Of a DNA stretch of 64,000 nt, positions 28,554 through 36,350 are shown piece by piece (the stretch's first letter is position 1; every line of letters starts with the position of its first letter). The notes beneath the pieces are model-generated. The model did not search any database. It saw only the letters and a program-made list of their open reading frames with translations, and was not told where the DNA came from. Source of the stretch: Geminicoccus roseus DSM 18922 (lineage in GTDB: Bacteria; Pseudomonadota; Alphaproteobacteria; Geminicoccales; Geminicoccaceae); contig NZ_KE386572.1 of assembly GCF_000427665.1 (NCBI RefSeq), positions 1,510,096-1,574,095 of the forward strand, given 5' to 3'. Position numbers and translations under genes: made by a program.

Positions 28554-29102
28554 TCAGAGCTGGCGCAGCAGCGGCGCCATCGCCTTGAAGTCCTCGGTGC
28601 CGGCCCGCTCCAGCCATTCGAACGCGACCATGTCAGCGGTGACGATCTGCGCCCCGGCCCGGCGCATCCGCACCAGGGCGACCTTCTTGTCGGCCGCCCG
28701 GCGCGAGCCCGAGGCGTCCGACACCACCGCCACCTTGCGGCCGCGCGCCAGCAGGTCCAGCACGGTCTGCAGCACGCAGACATGGGTCTCCGCCCCGGCC
28801 ACCACCAGCGTCTCCCGGTCCAGCATCGCGATCCGCTCGGCCACCTGCGGCTCGCGCAGGGCGGAGAACGCCGACTTCGCCACGATCTCGCCCGGCGCCA
28901 GCAGCTCGTTCAGCTCTGCGACGGTGTGGCCCAGCCCCTTGGGGTACTGCTCGGTCGCCAGGACCGGCACGCCCAGCTGCCGGGCGGCGGTCAGGACCAG
29001 CCGGCAGCGTCCGATCAGGCTTTCCGGGTCCAGCAGGGCAGGCACCAGGCGGCCCTGCAGATCGATCAGCAAGAGCGCACTGGAATGCGCTGAAAGCAGC
29101 AT
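28554..29102 (-). CDS. Isochorismatase-family hydrolase
   Basis: A 182-residue cysteine hydrolase of the YcaC-like branch. The catalytic Asp is in 'ALLLIDLQGRLVP' (about 13), the Lys in 'EIVAKSAFSAL', and the Cys in 'VVAGAETHVCVLQTVLDLL' (about 108). All three residues of the Asp-Lys-Cys triad are therefore present. ATG 29102 follows AAAGGAA; the longer frame to 29177 is not needed. Substrates in this branch are often unknown amides or imides. It is 103 bp downstream of the PadR-like gene on the same strand and may be cotranscribed. Confidence 0.88.
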   Translation of the reverse strand: MLLSAHSSALLLIDLQGRLVPALLDPESLIGRCRLVLTAARQLGVPVLATEQYPKGLGHTVAELNELLAPGEIVAKSAFSALREPQVAERIAMLDRETLVVAGAETHVCVLQTVLDLLARGRKVAVVSDASGSRRAADKKVALVRMRRAGAQIVTADMVAFEWLERAGTEDFKAMAPLLRQL

Positions 29103-29205
29103 GGAAGGGTTCCTTTGTCGGACGGCTCCGCCTGTCCGCCCATCATCGCCGCCCGGCACCGACAGGTCGATGACCATCCGGCTGCGGGACCGGAGGGAAG
29201 CAAGG

Positions 29206-29742
29206 TCAGGCGGACGGCAGGCCCAGGGCCGCCAGCCGCTGGTCCAGCACCGCCGTCTCCGCCGCCATCATCCGGCGCCGCTCCAGGACCAGCCGCCGCT
29301 CCGGCCCGTCCGGCAGGCGTTCGCCGCGCTCGCCCAGGCAGGACAGGCAGCGCTGCCGGTCCTGCCGCATCCGCGCCGCCAGCAGGGCGCGCCGCTCGGG
29401 CGGGAGCAGGCCGATGAAGCAGAGCCGGAGCTGTTCCTGGAGCACGCGGAACTGATGGCAGGGCCGGCCATCCAAAGGCCGGCACAGCTCGTCCTCGAGG
29501 CGCTGCCGCCCGGCCGGGGTAGCCACCAGGTCGCGGTCCTGCCCGGCCAGGGCCACCACGCCGTCGCGCAGGCCGATCTCGACGCGGCCGAGAACGAAGC
29601 TGTCCCCTGGGTCCAGCCAAGGCCGGCACAGGGCCCGGGTGCCGTCGACGGCCCGCCCGACCATCCTGGCGCGATCGTACAGCGTGCCCAGCAAGGCGGC
29701 GTCGACCAGCCGCATGGTCGCATCGACCTCCATTGCCGGCAT
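29206..29742 (-). CDS. Possible PadR-like transcriptional regulator
   Basis: A 178-residue protein with weak resemblance to the PadR family. 'GLRDGVVALAGQDRDLVATP' with 'AGRQRLEDELC' recalls the winged-helix end of PadR (..Y.LT.AG...L...L). The C-terminal half is a long charged helix ('RRALLAARMRQDRQRCLSCL', 'ERRRMMAAETAVLDQRLAAL') like the PadR dimerisation helices. The N-terminal 'VDAALLGTLYDRAR' differs from the usual LTxxILGLL start. ATG 29742 has GGAG 8 nt upstream. The isochorismatase gene downstream could be its target. The family call is tentative. Confidence 0.5.
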   Translation of the reverse strand: MPAMEVDATMRLVDAALLGTLYDRARMVGRAVDGTRALCRPWLDPGDSFVLGRVEIGLRDGVVALAGQDRDLVATPAGRQRLEDELCRPLDGRPCHQFRVLQEQLRLCFIGLLPPERRALLAARMRQDRQRCLSCLGERGERLPDGPERRLVLERRRMMAAETAVLDQRLAALGLPSA

Positions 29743-30240
29743 CCCGAATCTCCAGCCCGGGCGGCGTGATCCGCCATGCGACGAGCAGTGGAACCAGACC
29801 CGGCGCCGGGCGTCCAGGAAAAGGCGACCGAACGTCGAATGCGAACATTTCCATGAGCCCGGGTTCCCGGCCATGGATGGCAAGCCCGGCCTGGCGATGC
29901 TGCCGACCCCCAGATTGTCCGCCTCTGGAGGGAAGGTGCGGCTGCAATGTGGCGCGCATGTCACGTCAGTGACACGCTCTTGGTCAAGTGATCCCAGTCA
30001 CCTGCGCAATGCTGGCGACAAGCGGGGGATCGGGCTAGGTGGCAGCCGGCGCAACAACGTCCTGCCCCTTTCGCGCCTGTGCAATCCCTCTTGCGCCTGC
30101 GCAACAATGCCGCGGAAATCTCGTGCTGCGGCGGATTGCGTGGCTATCAGGCCGTGCGCCAGCTGCCTTCTTGGTAGTACCGGAAAGGCAGCTAGGTCTA
30201 TCTGGAGTATGGATGTGGCTTTCGACTATCGGTGGAGCTC
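29743..30240. other. Intergenic region upstream of the nucleotide-sugar cluster
   Basis: A 498-bp divergent gap between the PadR-like gene and the cytidylyltransferase gene. It contains GCGCAA-type repeats (30071-30104 and half-sites near 30002 and 30049). No gene in it is convincing. It should carry the promoters for both sides. Confidence 0.5.
30071..30104. repeat. Two 14-bp repeats, spaced 20 bp, upstream of the nucleotide-sugar cluster
   Basis: TCGCGCCTGTGCAA (30071-30084) and TTGCGCCTGCGCAA (30091-30104) differ at two positions and start 20 bp apart, two helical turns. The second is a perfect TTGCGC-CT-GCGCAA palindrome. GCGCAACAA half-sites occur at 30049 and 30099. A regulator-binding region is plausible. 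Confidence 0.45.
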
Positions 30241-31014
30241 ATGAAGGTTGGAATTCTAGCGGGTGGTCTCGGATCCCGCCTTTCGGAAGAAACCGTCAGC
30301 AAGCCGAAACCCATGGTCGAGGTGGGCAGCAAACCCATCATCTGGCATATCATGATGCATTATGCCCATTTCGGGCATAAGGACTTCGTGATCGCCCTGG
30401 GGTACAAGGGCGAGTACATCAAGAAATACATGACGGATTACTGTTCGCTGAGCAGCGACCTGACGGTCGACCTGCGGCGCAGCACCGTCGAGCGCCACAC
30501 CGAATCTTCGCTGGACTGGCGGATCGACCTGATCGACACCGGCCTGAACACCCAGACCGGCGGCCGGATCAAGCGCCTGGCGCCCTATCTCGCCAAGGAC
30601 GGCACCTTCCTGCTGACCTGGGGCGACGGCGTCTCGACCATCGACCTGGACGAGCTGGTCCGGTTCCACAAGCGCCACGGCAAACTGGCCACGGTCTCGG
30701 CGGTCCGTCCGCCGGCGCGCTTTGGCCGCCTGGACATTCAGGGTGACCAGGTGGTCTCCTTCGAGGAGAAGCCGCAACTGGGCGAAGGCTGGATCAATGG
30801 CGCCTTCTTCGTCCTGGAACCCGGAATCTTCGACTATATCGACAACGACAACACCCATTTCGAGCGCGAGCCGCTGGAGCGGATCGCCTCCGACGGGCAG
30901 TTGATGGCCTATCGCCACGAAGGCTTCTGGCAGTGCATGGACACGGTCCGCGACCGGGTCCGGCTGGAGGAGCTGTGGGATTCCGGCCAGGCACCCTGGA
31001 AGATCTGGGACTGA
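30241..31014 (+). CDS. rfbF: Glucose-1-phosphate cytidylyltransferase
   Basis: A 257-residue nucleotidyltransferase that makes CDP-glucose from CTP and glucose 1-phosphate. 'VGILAGGLGSRLSEETVSKP' is the nucleotide-binding and catalytic start (LAGGxGxR...KPKP), with 'FLLTWGDGVSTIDLDELVRF' and 'GRLDIQGDQVVSFEEKPQ' further on. 'GYKGEYIKKYMTDY' is typical of RfbF/DdhA. ATG 30241 is used; the frame opens at 30232. It opens a four-gene set with 11, 2 and 13 bp gaps: cytidylyltransferase, epimerase, two methyltransferases. The usual next enzyme, CDP-glucose 4,6-dehydratase, is not adjacent. Confidence 0.92.
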   Translation: MKVGILAGGLGSRLSEETVSKPKPMVEVGSKPIIWHIMMHYAHFGHKDFVIALGYKGEYIKKYMTDYCSLSSDLTVDLRRSTVERHTESSLDWRIDLIDTGLNTQTGGRIKRLAPYLAKDGTFLLTWGDGVSTIDLDELVRFHKRHGKLATVSAVRPPARFGRLDIQGDQVVSFEEKPQLGEGWINGAFFVLEPGIFDYIDNDNTHFEREPLERIASDGQLMAYRHEGFWQCMDTVRDRVRLEELWDSGQAPWKIWD

Positions 31015-31025
31015 GGATATCTCCG

Positions 31026-32063
31026 ATGCGCGTTCTCGTTACCGGCCATGACGGCTATATCGGCCATGTCCTTGTTCCGATGCTCCAGGCCGCTGGCCAT
31101 GAGGTGATCGGGCTGGACAGCCTCCTGTTCGACGGCTGCACCTTCCCCGGCCAGCCGCGGGTGTCCTGCCGCCAGATCGTCAAGGACGTGCGTCAGGTCG
31201 AGCGGTCGGATCTGGAGGGCATCGACGCCGTCCTGCATCTGGCCGGCCTGTCCAACGACCCGCTTGGCGACCTGGACCCGGAGACCACCTACGACATCAA
31301 CTGGCGCGCCTCGGTGCGGCTGGCCGAGCTCGCCCGCGACGCCGGCGTGCAGCGCTTCGTGTTCTCCTCGTCCTGCTCGAACTACGGCGCTGCCGGCAAC
31401 GACTACCTGGACGAGAGCGCCGGCTTCAACCCGGTCACGCCCTATGCCGAGAGCAAGGTCTGGACCGAGCGCGACGTGGCGCCGATGGCCAGCGACCGGT
31501 TCAGCCCGACCTTCCTGCGCAGCGCCACCGCCTACGGCATGTCGGCCCGGCTGCGCGGCGACCTGGTGGTCAACAACCTGACCGGGTTCGGCGTGACCAC
31601 CGGCAAGGTCGAGATGAAGAGCGACGGCAAGCCCTGGCGGCCCTTGGTCCACATCGAGGACATCGCCCTGGCGTTCAAGTCGGTGATGGAAGCCCCGCGC
31701 GAGGCGGTCCATGGCGAGGCGTTCAACGTCGGCCAGACCGCCGAGAACTACCGGGTGCGCGAGGTCGCCGAGCTGGTCGCCAAGGTGGTGCCGGACGTGC
31801 AGGTGACGTTTGCCAGCGACGCCAGCCCGGATTCGCGCAACTACCGGGTGAACTGCGACAAGATCGCCCGCGTGCTCCCGGCCTTCCAGCCGAAATGGAC
31901 GGTCGAGGCCGGCATCCGGCAGATCTACGAAGCCTACCGCCAGGCGGGCCTGAGCAAGGACGAGTTCTTCAGCCCGCGCTACATGCGCCTGGCGCACGTG
32001 AAGAACCTGATCGCCGGCGGCACCGTCGACGCTTCCCTGACCCATCTGAAGGCGGCCGCCTGA
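31026..32063 (+). CDS. NAD-dependent epimerase/dehydratase (extended SDR)
   Basis: A 345-residue sugar-nucleotide-modifying SDR. The NAD loop is 'VTGHDGYIGHVLVP' (GxxGxxG) at about 4-17. 'HLAGLSNDPLGDLDPE' follows, the active-site Ser region is 'FSSSCSNYGAAG', and the catalytic Tyr and Lys are in 'PYAESK'. The usual Thr-Asp-Glu of 4,6-dehydratases is not seen at the Ser site. It more likely works as an epimerase or reductase on a nucleotide sugar. ATG 31026 is used; the frame opens upstream inside rfbF. The next gene starts 2 bp after its stop. Confidence 0.85.
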   Translation: MRVLVTGHDGYIGHVLVPMLQAAGHEVIGLDSLLFDGCTFPGQPRVSCRQIVKDVRQVERSDLEGIDAVLHLAGLSNDPLGDLDPETTYDINWRASVRLAELARDAGVQRFVFSSSCSNYGAAGNDYLDESAGFNPVTPYAESKVWTERDVAPMASDRFSPTFLRSATAYGMSARLRGDLVVNNLTGFGVTTGKVEMKSDGKPWRPLVHIEDIALAFKSVMEAPREAVHGEAFNVGQTAENYRVREVAELVAKVVPDVQVTFASDASPDSRNYRVNCDKIARVLPAFQPKWTVEAGIRQIYEAYRQAGLSKDEFFSPRYMRLAHVKNLIAGGTVDASLTHLKAAA

Positions 32064-32065
32064 CC

Positions 32066-33292
32066 ATGGCAGAGATCGTGAGCTGCCGCGCCTGTGGCCG
32101 GCAGCACCTCAAGCCCTTTTTGTCCCTGGGCGACCTGCCGCTCTCCGACGGCTTCATCGCCGAGGCGGACCTGGGCGATCCCGAGCCGCGCTTTCCGCTG
32201 GATGTCGCGTTCTGCGAGGACTGCACGCTCGTGCAGATCCTCAAGACCGTGCCGCCCGAGGAGCTGTTCGGCAACGACTATCCCTATTTCTCCTCGTTCA
32301 CCGACGCGCTGGTCGCCCATGCAAGGGCGAACGTCGAGGCGCGGATCGCCGAGCGCGGCCTGGGTGCGTCCAGCTTCGTGGTCGAGCTGGCGTCCAACGA
32401 CGGCTATCTGCTGCAGCACTACCAGAACGCCGGCATTCCCCTGCTGGGCATCGACCCGGCGCCGGGACCGGTCGAGGCCGCGCGCAAAAAGGGCATCGAC
32501 ACCCGTCTGGCCTTCTTCGGCCTGAGCGTCGCCGAGGAGCTCGCCGCAAGCGGTCGGCGCGCCGACGTGATCCACGGCAACAACGTGCTGGCGCATGTCG
32601 CCGACACCAACGGCTTCGTGCAGGGCATCGCCACGCTGCTCAAGGACGACGGGGTCGCGGTGATCGAGGCGCCCTATGTGCGCGACCTGATCGACCACGG
32701 CGAGTTCGACACGATCTACCACGAGCATCTGTGCTACTTCTCGGCGACCGCGCTCAAGGCGCTGTTCCTGCGGCACGGGCTCTATTTCAACCGGGTCGAG
32801 CGCCTGCCGATCCATGGCGGTTCCCTCCGGATCTTCGTGGAGAAGATCGACCGGCCGGACGCCTCGATCACCGATCTGCTCGCCGAGGAGCGGGCGCTGG
32901 GCCTGGACAAGTTCGGATACTATGCCGACTTCGCCGCCCGGGTGGAGAAGATCAAGGCCGACCTGCGCGCGATGCTCCTGGAGCTGAAGGCCGAGGGCAA
33001 GCGGATCGTGGGCTATGGCGCTGCCGCCAAGGGCACCGTCCTGCTGAACTATGCGGGGATCGGTCCGGACCTGCTGGACTACGTGGTCGACCGCAACACC
33101 TTCAAGCAGGGCCGCTGGATCCCCGGCGTCCGCCTGCCGATCAAGGCGCCCTCGGTCATCGAGGAGACCAGGCCCGACTATCTCCTGATCCTGCCCTGGA
33201 ACTTCAAGGACGAGATCATGAGCCAGCAGGCGGCGCACGCGGCGCGCGGCGGCAAGTTCATCCTCCCGATCCCGACGCCCGTCATCGTCTGA
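32066..33292 (+). CDS. C-methyltransferase-like protein with N-terminal zinc site (first copy)
   Basis: A 408-residue class I SAM methyltransferase of the sugar C-methyltransferase type (TylCIII/NovU/EvaC-like). Four Cys in 'CRACGRQHL' and 'CEDCTLVQI' form the N-terminal zinc site. The SAM motif is 'VVELASNDGYLLQHY' (about 105-120). 'EHLCYFSATALKALF' lies in the middle. The C-terminal Rossmann-like part carries 'IVGYGAAAKGTVLLNYAG' and 'DYVVDRNTFKQGRWIPG', which mark this branch. Such enzymes add a methyl to C-3 of a 4-keto-6-deoxy nucleotide sugar. The next gene has the same architecture. Confidence 0.85.
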   Translation: MAEIVSCRACGRQHLKPFLSLGDLPLSDGFIAEADLGDPEPRFPLDVAFCEDCTLVQILKTVPPEELFGNDYPYFSSFTDALVAHARANVEARIAERGLGASSFVVELASNDGYLLQHYQNAGIPLLGIDPAPGPVEAARKKGIDTRLAFFGLSVAEELAASGRRADVIHGNNVLAHVADTNGFVQGIATLLKDDGVAVIEAPYVRDLIDHGEFDTIYHEHLCYFSATALKALFLRHGLYFNRVERLPIHGGSLRIFVEKIDRPDASITDLLAEERALGLDKFGYYADFAARVEKIKADLRAMLLELKAEGKRIVGYGAAAKGTVLLNYAGIGPDLLDYVVDRNTFKQGRWIPGVRLPIKAPSVIEETRPDYLLILPWNFKDEIMSQQAAHAARGGKFILPIPTPVIV

Positions 33293-33305
33293 GAGAACGT
33301 TCAGC

Positions 33306-34487
33306 ATGTCGCACCATGTCTGCAAGGCGTGCGGAAGCACGGACCTCGACCTGTTCTACAAGGTCGACCGGATTCCCGTGCACAGCTGCCTGATGGTGGA
33401 CACACGCGAAGAGGCGCTGGCGTTTCCCAAGGGCGACCTGGAACTTGGCTTCTGCAACGCGTGCGGGTTCATCCAGAACGTCAAGTTCGACGCCACGCCG
33501 CAGAACTACTCCACCGCCTACGAGGAGACCCAGGCCTTCTCGCCGCGCTTCGTCCGGTTCCTGGAAGAGATCTGCGACGACCAGATCGCGAAGTTCGGCC
33601 TGGAGCCCGGCAAGACCGCGCTGGAGATCGGCTGCGGCAAGGGCGAGTTCCTGGTGACCTTATGCGAGCGTTCCGGGGCGGCCGGGATCGGCATCGATCC
33701 GGGCTACCGGCCGGAGCGCACCGTCAGCGAGGCGGCGGGCCGGCTCCAGTTCATCCAGGACTTCTACGGCCCCAAGTACCGCCACCTCCAGGCCGACCAC
33801 GTCTCCTGCCGGCACACGCTGGAGCACATCCACGAGGTGCGCACCTTCATGGAGCTGGTGCGCGAGAGCATCGGCGAGCGGCCCCATGTCGACGTGTTCT
33901 TCGAGCTGCCCGACGCCGAGCGGGTGCTGACCGAGCCGGCATTCTGGGACATCTACTACGAGCACTGCTCCTACTTCACCTACGGCTCGCTGGCCCGCCT
34001 GTTCCGCCGCACCGGCTTCGACGTGACCAACCTCTGGAAGGCCTACGACGACCAGTACCTGATGCTGGAGGCCAAGCCCGTGGACGGGCCGACCGAGGCG
34101 CGCCTGGAGCTGGAGGACGATCTGGCCAAGACCAAGGCGCAGGTCGCCCAGTTCCGGGCGGTGATCGGTCCGGAGCTGGAGCGGCTGCGCGCCCAGTTCG
34201 AGCGCTGGAAGAACGAGAACAAGCGGGTGGCGCTGTGGGGCTCCGGCTCCAAGGCGGTGTCGCTGATCACCACGCTGAAGATCGCCCAGATGGTCGACGC
34301 GGTGGTCGACATCAATCCGCACAAGCACGGCAAGTTCCTGGCCGGCTGCGGCAACGAGATCCTCTCGCCCAAGGCCCTGGCCGAAATCCGGCCGGACGTG
34401 GTGGTGGTGGTCAACCCGATCTACCTGAACGAGATCGGCAAGGACCTGGCGGCGATGGGGCTGGAGCCGGAGCTCACCGCGCTCTGA
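33306..34487 (+). CDS. C-methyltransferase-like protein with N-terminal zinc site (second copy)
   Basis: A 393-residue protein with the same plan as the previous gene but quite different sequence. Zinc-site Cys are in 'CKACGSTDL' and 'CNACGFIQNV'. The SAM motif is 'ALEIGCGKGEFLVTL' (about 104-118). 'YYEHCSYFTYGSLARLFRRT' matches the middle segment, and the C-terminal domain has 'VALWGSGSKAVSLITTLKI' and 'DAVVDINPHKHGKFLAG'. Both could act on one branched sugar, or this one may have another acceptor. A strong stem-loop follows the gene and closes the operon. Confidence 0.82.
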   Translation: MSHHVCKACGSTDLDLFYKVDRIPVHSCLMVDTREEALAFPKGDLELGFCNACGFIQNVKFDATPQNYSTAYEETQAFSPRFVRFLEEICDDQIAKFGLEPGKTALEIGCGKGEFLVTLCERSGAAGIGIDPGYRPERTVSEAAGRLQFIQDFYGPKYRHLQADHVSCRHTLEHIHEVRTFMELVRESIGERPHVDVFFELPDAERVLTEPAFWDIYYEHCSYFTYGSLARLFRRTGFDVTNLWKAYDDQYLMLEAKPVDGPTEARLELEDDLAKTKAQVAQFRAVIGPELERLRAQFERWKNENKRVALWGSGSKAVSLITTLKIAQMVDAVVDINPHKHGKFLAGCGNEILSPKALAEIRPDVVVVVNPIYLNEIGKDLAAMGLEPELTAL

Positions 34488-34513
34488 CCCTCGCCGGTCC
34501 ACGCACCACAAGA

Positions 34514-34548
34514 AAGGCCGCGGCTCCCCTGAAGGACGCCGCGGCCTT
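34514..34548. terminator. Stem-loop closing the nucleotide-sugar operon
   Basis: Perfect 11-bp stem AAGGCCGCGGC (34514-34524) with GCCGCGGCCTT (34538-34548) and a 13-nt loop, in the gap between convergent genes. A TCGTTT follows shortly after on the plus strand. Probably works in both directions. Confidence 0.7.
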
Positions 34549-34585
34549 GGTCGTTTACCGACCTTGGGCACATGCCCCTTAAGCG

Positions 34586-35290
34586 TCAGACCGAGCGGGT
34601 CAGGCCGCCATCGATCCGGATGTTCTGGCCGGTGACGTAGGCGGCGCCCTCCGATGCCAGGTAGCCGATCAGCGCGGAGACCTCCTCGGCCTTGCCGTAG
34701 CGGCCCATGGGGATGCGCGCGCGGCGCTCCTCGGTGGCCGGCAGGCTGTCGATGAAGCCCGGCAGCACGTTGTTCATGCGGATGTTGTCCGCGGCATAGC
34801 GGTCGGCGAACAGCTTGGTGAAGGCGGCAAGGCCCGAGCGGAACACGCCCGAAGTCGGGAAGACCGGGTCCGGCTCAAAGGTCGCGAAGGTCGAGATGTT
34901 GATGATGGCGCCGCTCTTTTGCGCCTGCATGACCGGGGTGACCAGCCGGGTCGGCCGGATCACGTTCATCAGGTAGACGTCCAGGCCGCGGTGCCAGTCC
35001 TCGTCGGTGAGGTCGAGGATCGGCCCGCGCGGGCCGTGGCCGGCGGAGTTCACCAGCACGTCGATCCGGCCCCACTGCTCCATCGCCAGCTCGACCAGGC
35101 GCTGCAGGTCGTCGACCGACTGGTTGGAGCCGGTGACGCCAAGCCCGCCCAGTTCCCGGGCCAGCGCCTCGCCTTTGCCCGAGGAGGACAGGATCGCCAC
35201 CTTGAAGCCGTCGGCGGCGAGCCTTCGGGCGGCGTCGGCGCCCATCCCGCTGCCGCCGGCGGTGACCAGGGCGACTTTCTCTGCGGCCAT
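34586..35290 (-). CDS. Short-chain dehydrogenase/reductase-like protein with altered active site
   Basis: A 234-residue SDR fold. The NAD(P) loop 'VTAGGSGMGADAARRLAADG' is near the start, 'VLVNSAGHGPRGP' takes the NNAG place, and the end is 'TGQNIRIDGGLTRSV'. Aligned to FabG through 'INISTFATFEP' and 'GLAAFTKLFADRYA', the catalytic Ser becomes Thr, the Tyr becomes Ser and the Lys becomes Arg ('TSGVFRSG'). The usual chemistry is therefore unlikely; a binding or regulatory role, or a different mechanism, is possible. ATG 35290 is preferred. It is divergent from a LysR gene, 129 bp away, which probably regulates it. Confidence 0.85.
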   Translation of the reverse strand: MAAEKVALVTAGGSGMGADAARRLAADGFKVAILSSSGKGEALARELGGLGVTGSNQSVDDLQRLVELAMEQWGRIDVLVNSAGHGPRGPILDLTDEDWHRGLDVYLMNVIRPTRLVTPVMQAQKSGAIINISTFATFEPDPVFPTSGVFRSGLAAFTKLFADRYAADNIRMNNVLPGFIDSLPATEERRARIPMGRYGKAEEVSALIGYLASEGAAYVTGQNIRIDGGLTRSV

Positions 35291-35419
35291 CGGAGATGCC
35301 TTTCGGAGGAGCCGGCGGGGCAAGCCCGGCGGCGGTCATCGGTTGGACCCAGCCTCTATCACTGCTAGGAGGCCGGCTCGAACCAGTTCCGTTCGCGCCT
35401 GCCAATAGAAAATCTGCCG

Positions 35420-36337
35420 ATGGCCGAGACTTCCCACCGACTGCCGCCGCTGAATGCCCTGCGGGCGTTCGAGGCGGCCGGCCGGCACCTGACCTTCCGG
35501 GCCGCCGCCGAGGAACTGGGGGTCACCCAGGGGGCGGTCGCCCAGCAGGTGCGCAGGCTGGAGGCGCATCTGCAGGTCCGCCTGTTCGACCGCCTGCAGC
35601 GCCGGCTGGCGCTCACCGACCAGGGCCGCCTTTATCACCAGGAGATCGTCCGCGCCTTCGGCCTGATCGGCGCGGCCACCGGCCTGCTCCGCCCGGGGCC
35701 GGCCCGGGTCACCATCAGCGTGACGCCCACGTTCGCCGCCAAATGGCTGATCCCGCGCCTGCCGGCCTTTGGCCGGGCGCATCCCTCCATCGACCTGCGG
35801 ATCCTCGCCACCGAGACGGTGTCCAGCTTCCAGGCCGACGGAATCGACCTGGCAGTGCGCCAGGCCCGCCCGCCTTTCGGCGCGGCGCTGGACGCCGACC
35901 TCCTGTTCGCGCAGGAGATCGTCGCGGTGTGCAGTCCGCGCCTGCTGGACGGCGGGGAAGGGCCGCAGGATCCGGCGGACCTTTCCCGGTTCGTGCTGCT
36001 GCACGACGCGCACCATCTATGGCCGGATTTTCTGGAGAGGGCGTTCGGCCGGCCGGTCGGCCACCTTGGGCGGGGGATGCGCTTCAACCAGACGGCACTC
36101 ACGATCGATACCGCGATCGCCGGCCAGGGCCTGGCGCTCGCCAGCCTGTTCCTGGTGGCGGACGACCTTGCCGCCGGTCGGCTGGTGCGGGCGATGCCGG
36201 CCTGCCTGCGCGGCCCGCTGGACTTCTACCTCCTGTCGCCGCGCGACCGAGCGAGCGAGGGCGCCGCCCGTGCGGTGCGGCACTGGCTCCTGGAGCAGCG
36301 GGCGGCACCGCCGCCCGGGGCGGCTGCGGCCGGATGA
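35420..36337 (+). CDS. LysR-family transcriptional regulator (GcvA-like)
   Basis: A 305-residue LysR regulator. The winged HTH is at about 10-70: 'LRAFEAAGRHLTFRAAAEEL' and 'VTQGAVAQQVRRLEAHLQV'. A LysR substrate-binding domain follows from about 95 with 'VTPTFAAKWLIPRLPAF' and 'DLAVRQARPPFG', which is the GcvA/AmpR-like branch. It is divergent from the altered SDR gene, so that gene is the likely target, with operators in the 129-bp gap. The effector is unknown. Confidence 0.88.
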   Translation: MAETSHRLPPLNALRAFEAAGRHLTFRAAAEELGVTQGAVAQQVRRLEAHLQVRLFDRLQRRLALTDQGRLYHQEIVRAFGLIGAATGLLRPGPARVTISVTPTFAAKWLIPRLPAFGRAHPSIDLRILATETVSSFQADGIDLAVRQARPPFGAALDADLLFAQEIVAVCSPRLLDGGEGPQDPADLSRFVLLHDAHHLWPDFLERAFGRPVGHLGRGMRFNQTALTIDTAIAGQGLALASLFLVADDLAAGRLVRAMPACLRGPLDFYLLSPRDRASEGAARAVRHWLLEQRAAPPPGAAAAG

Positions 36338-36350
36338 TTGCGGGGCCGGA

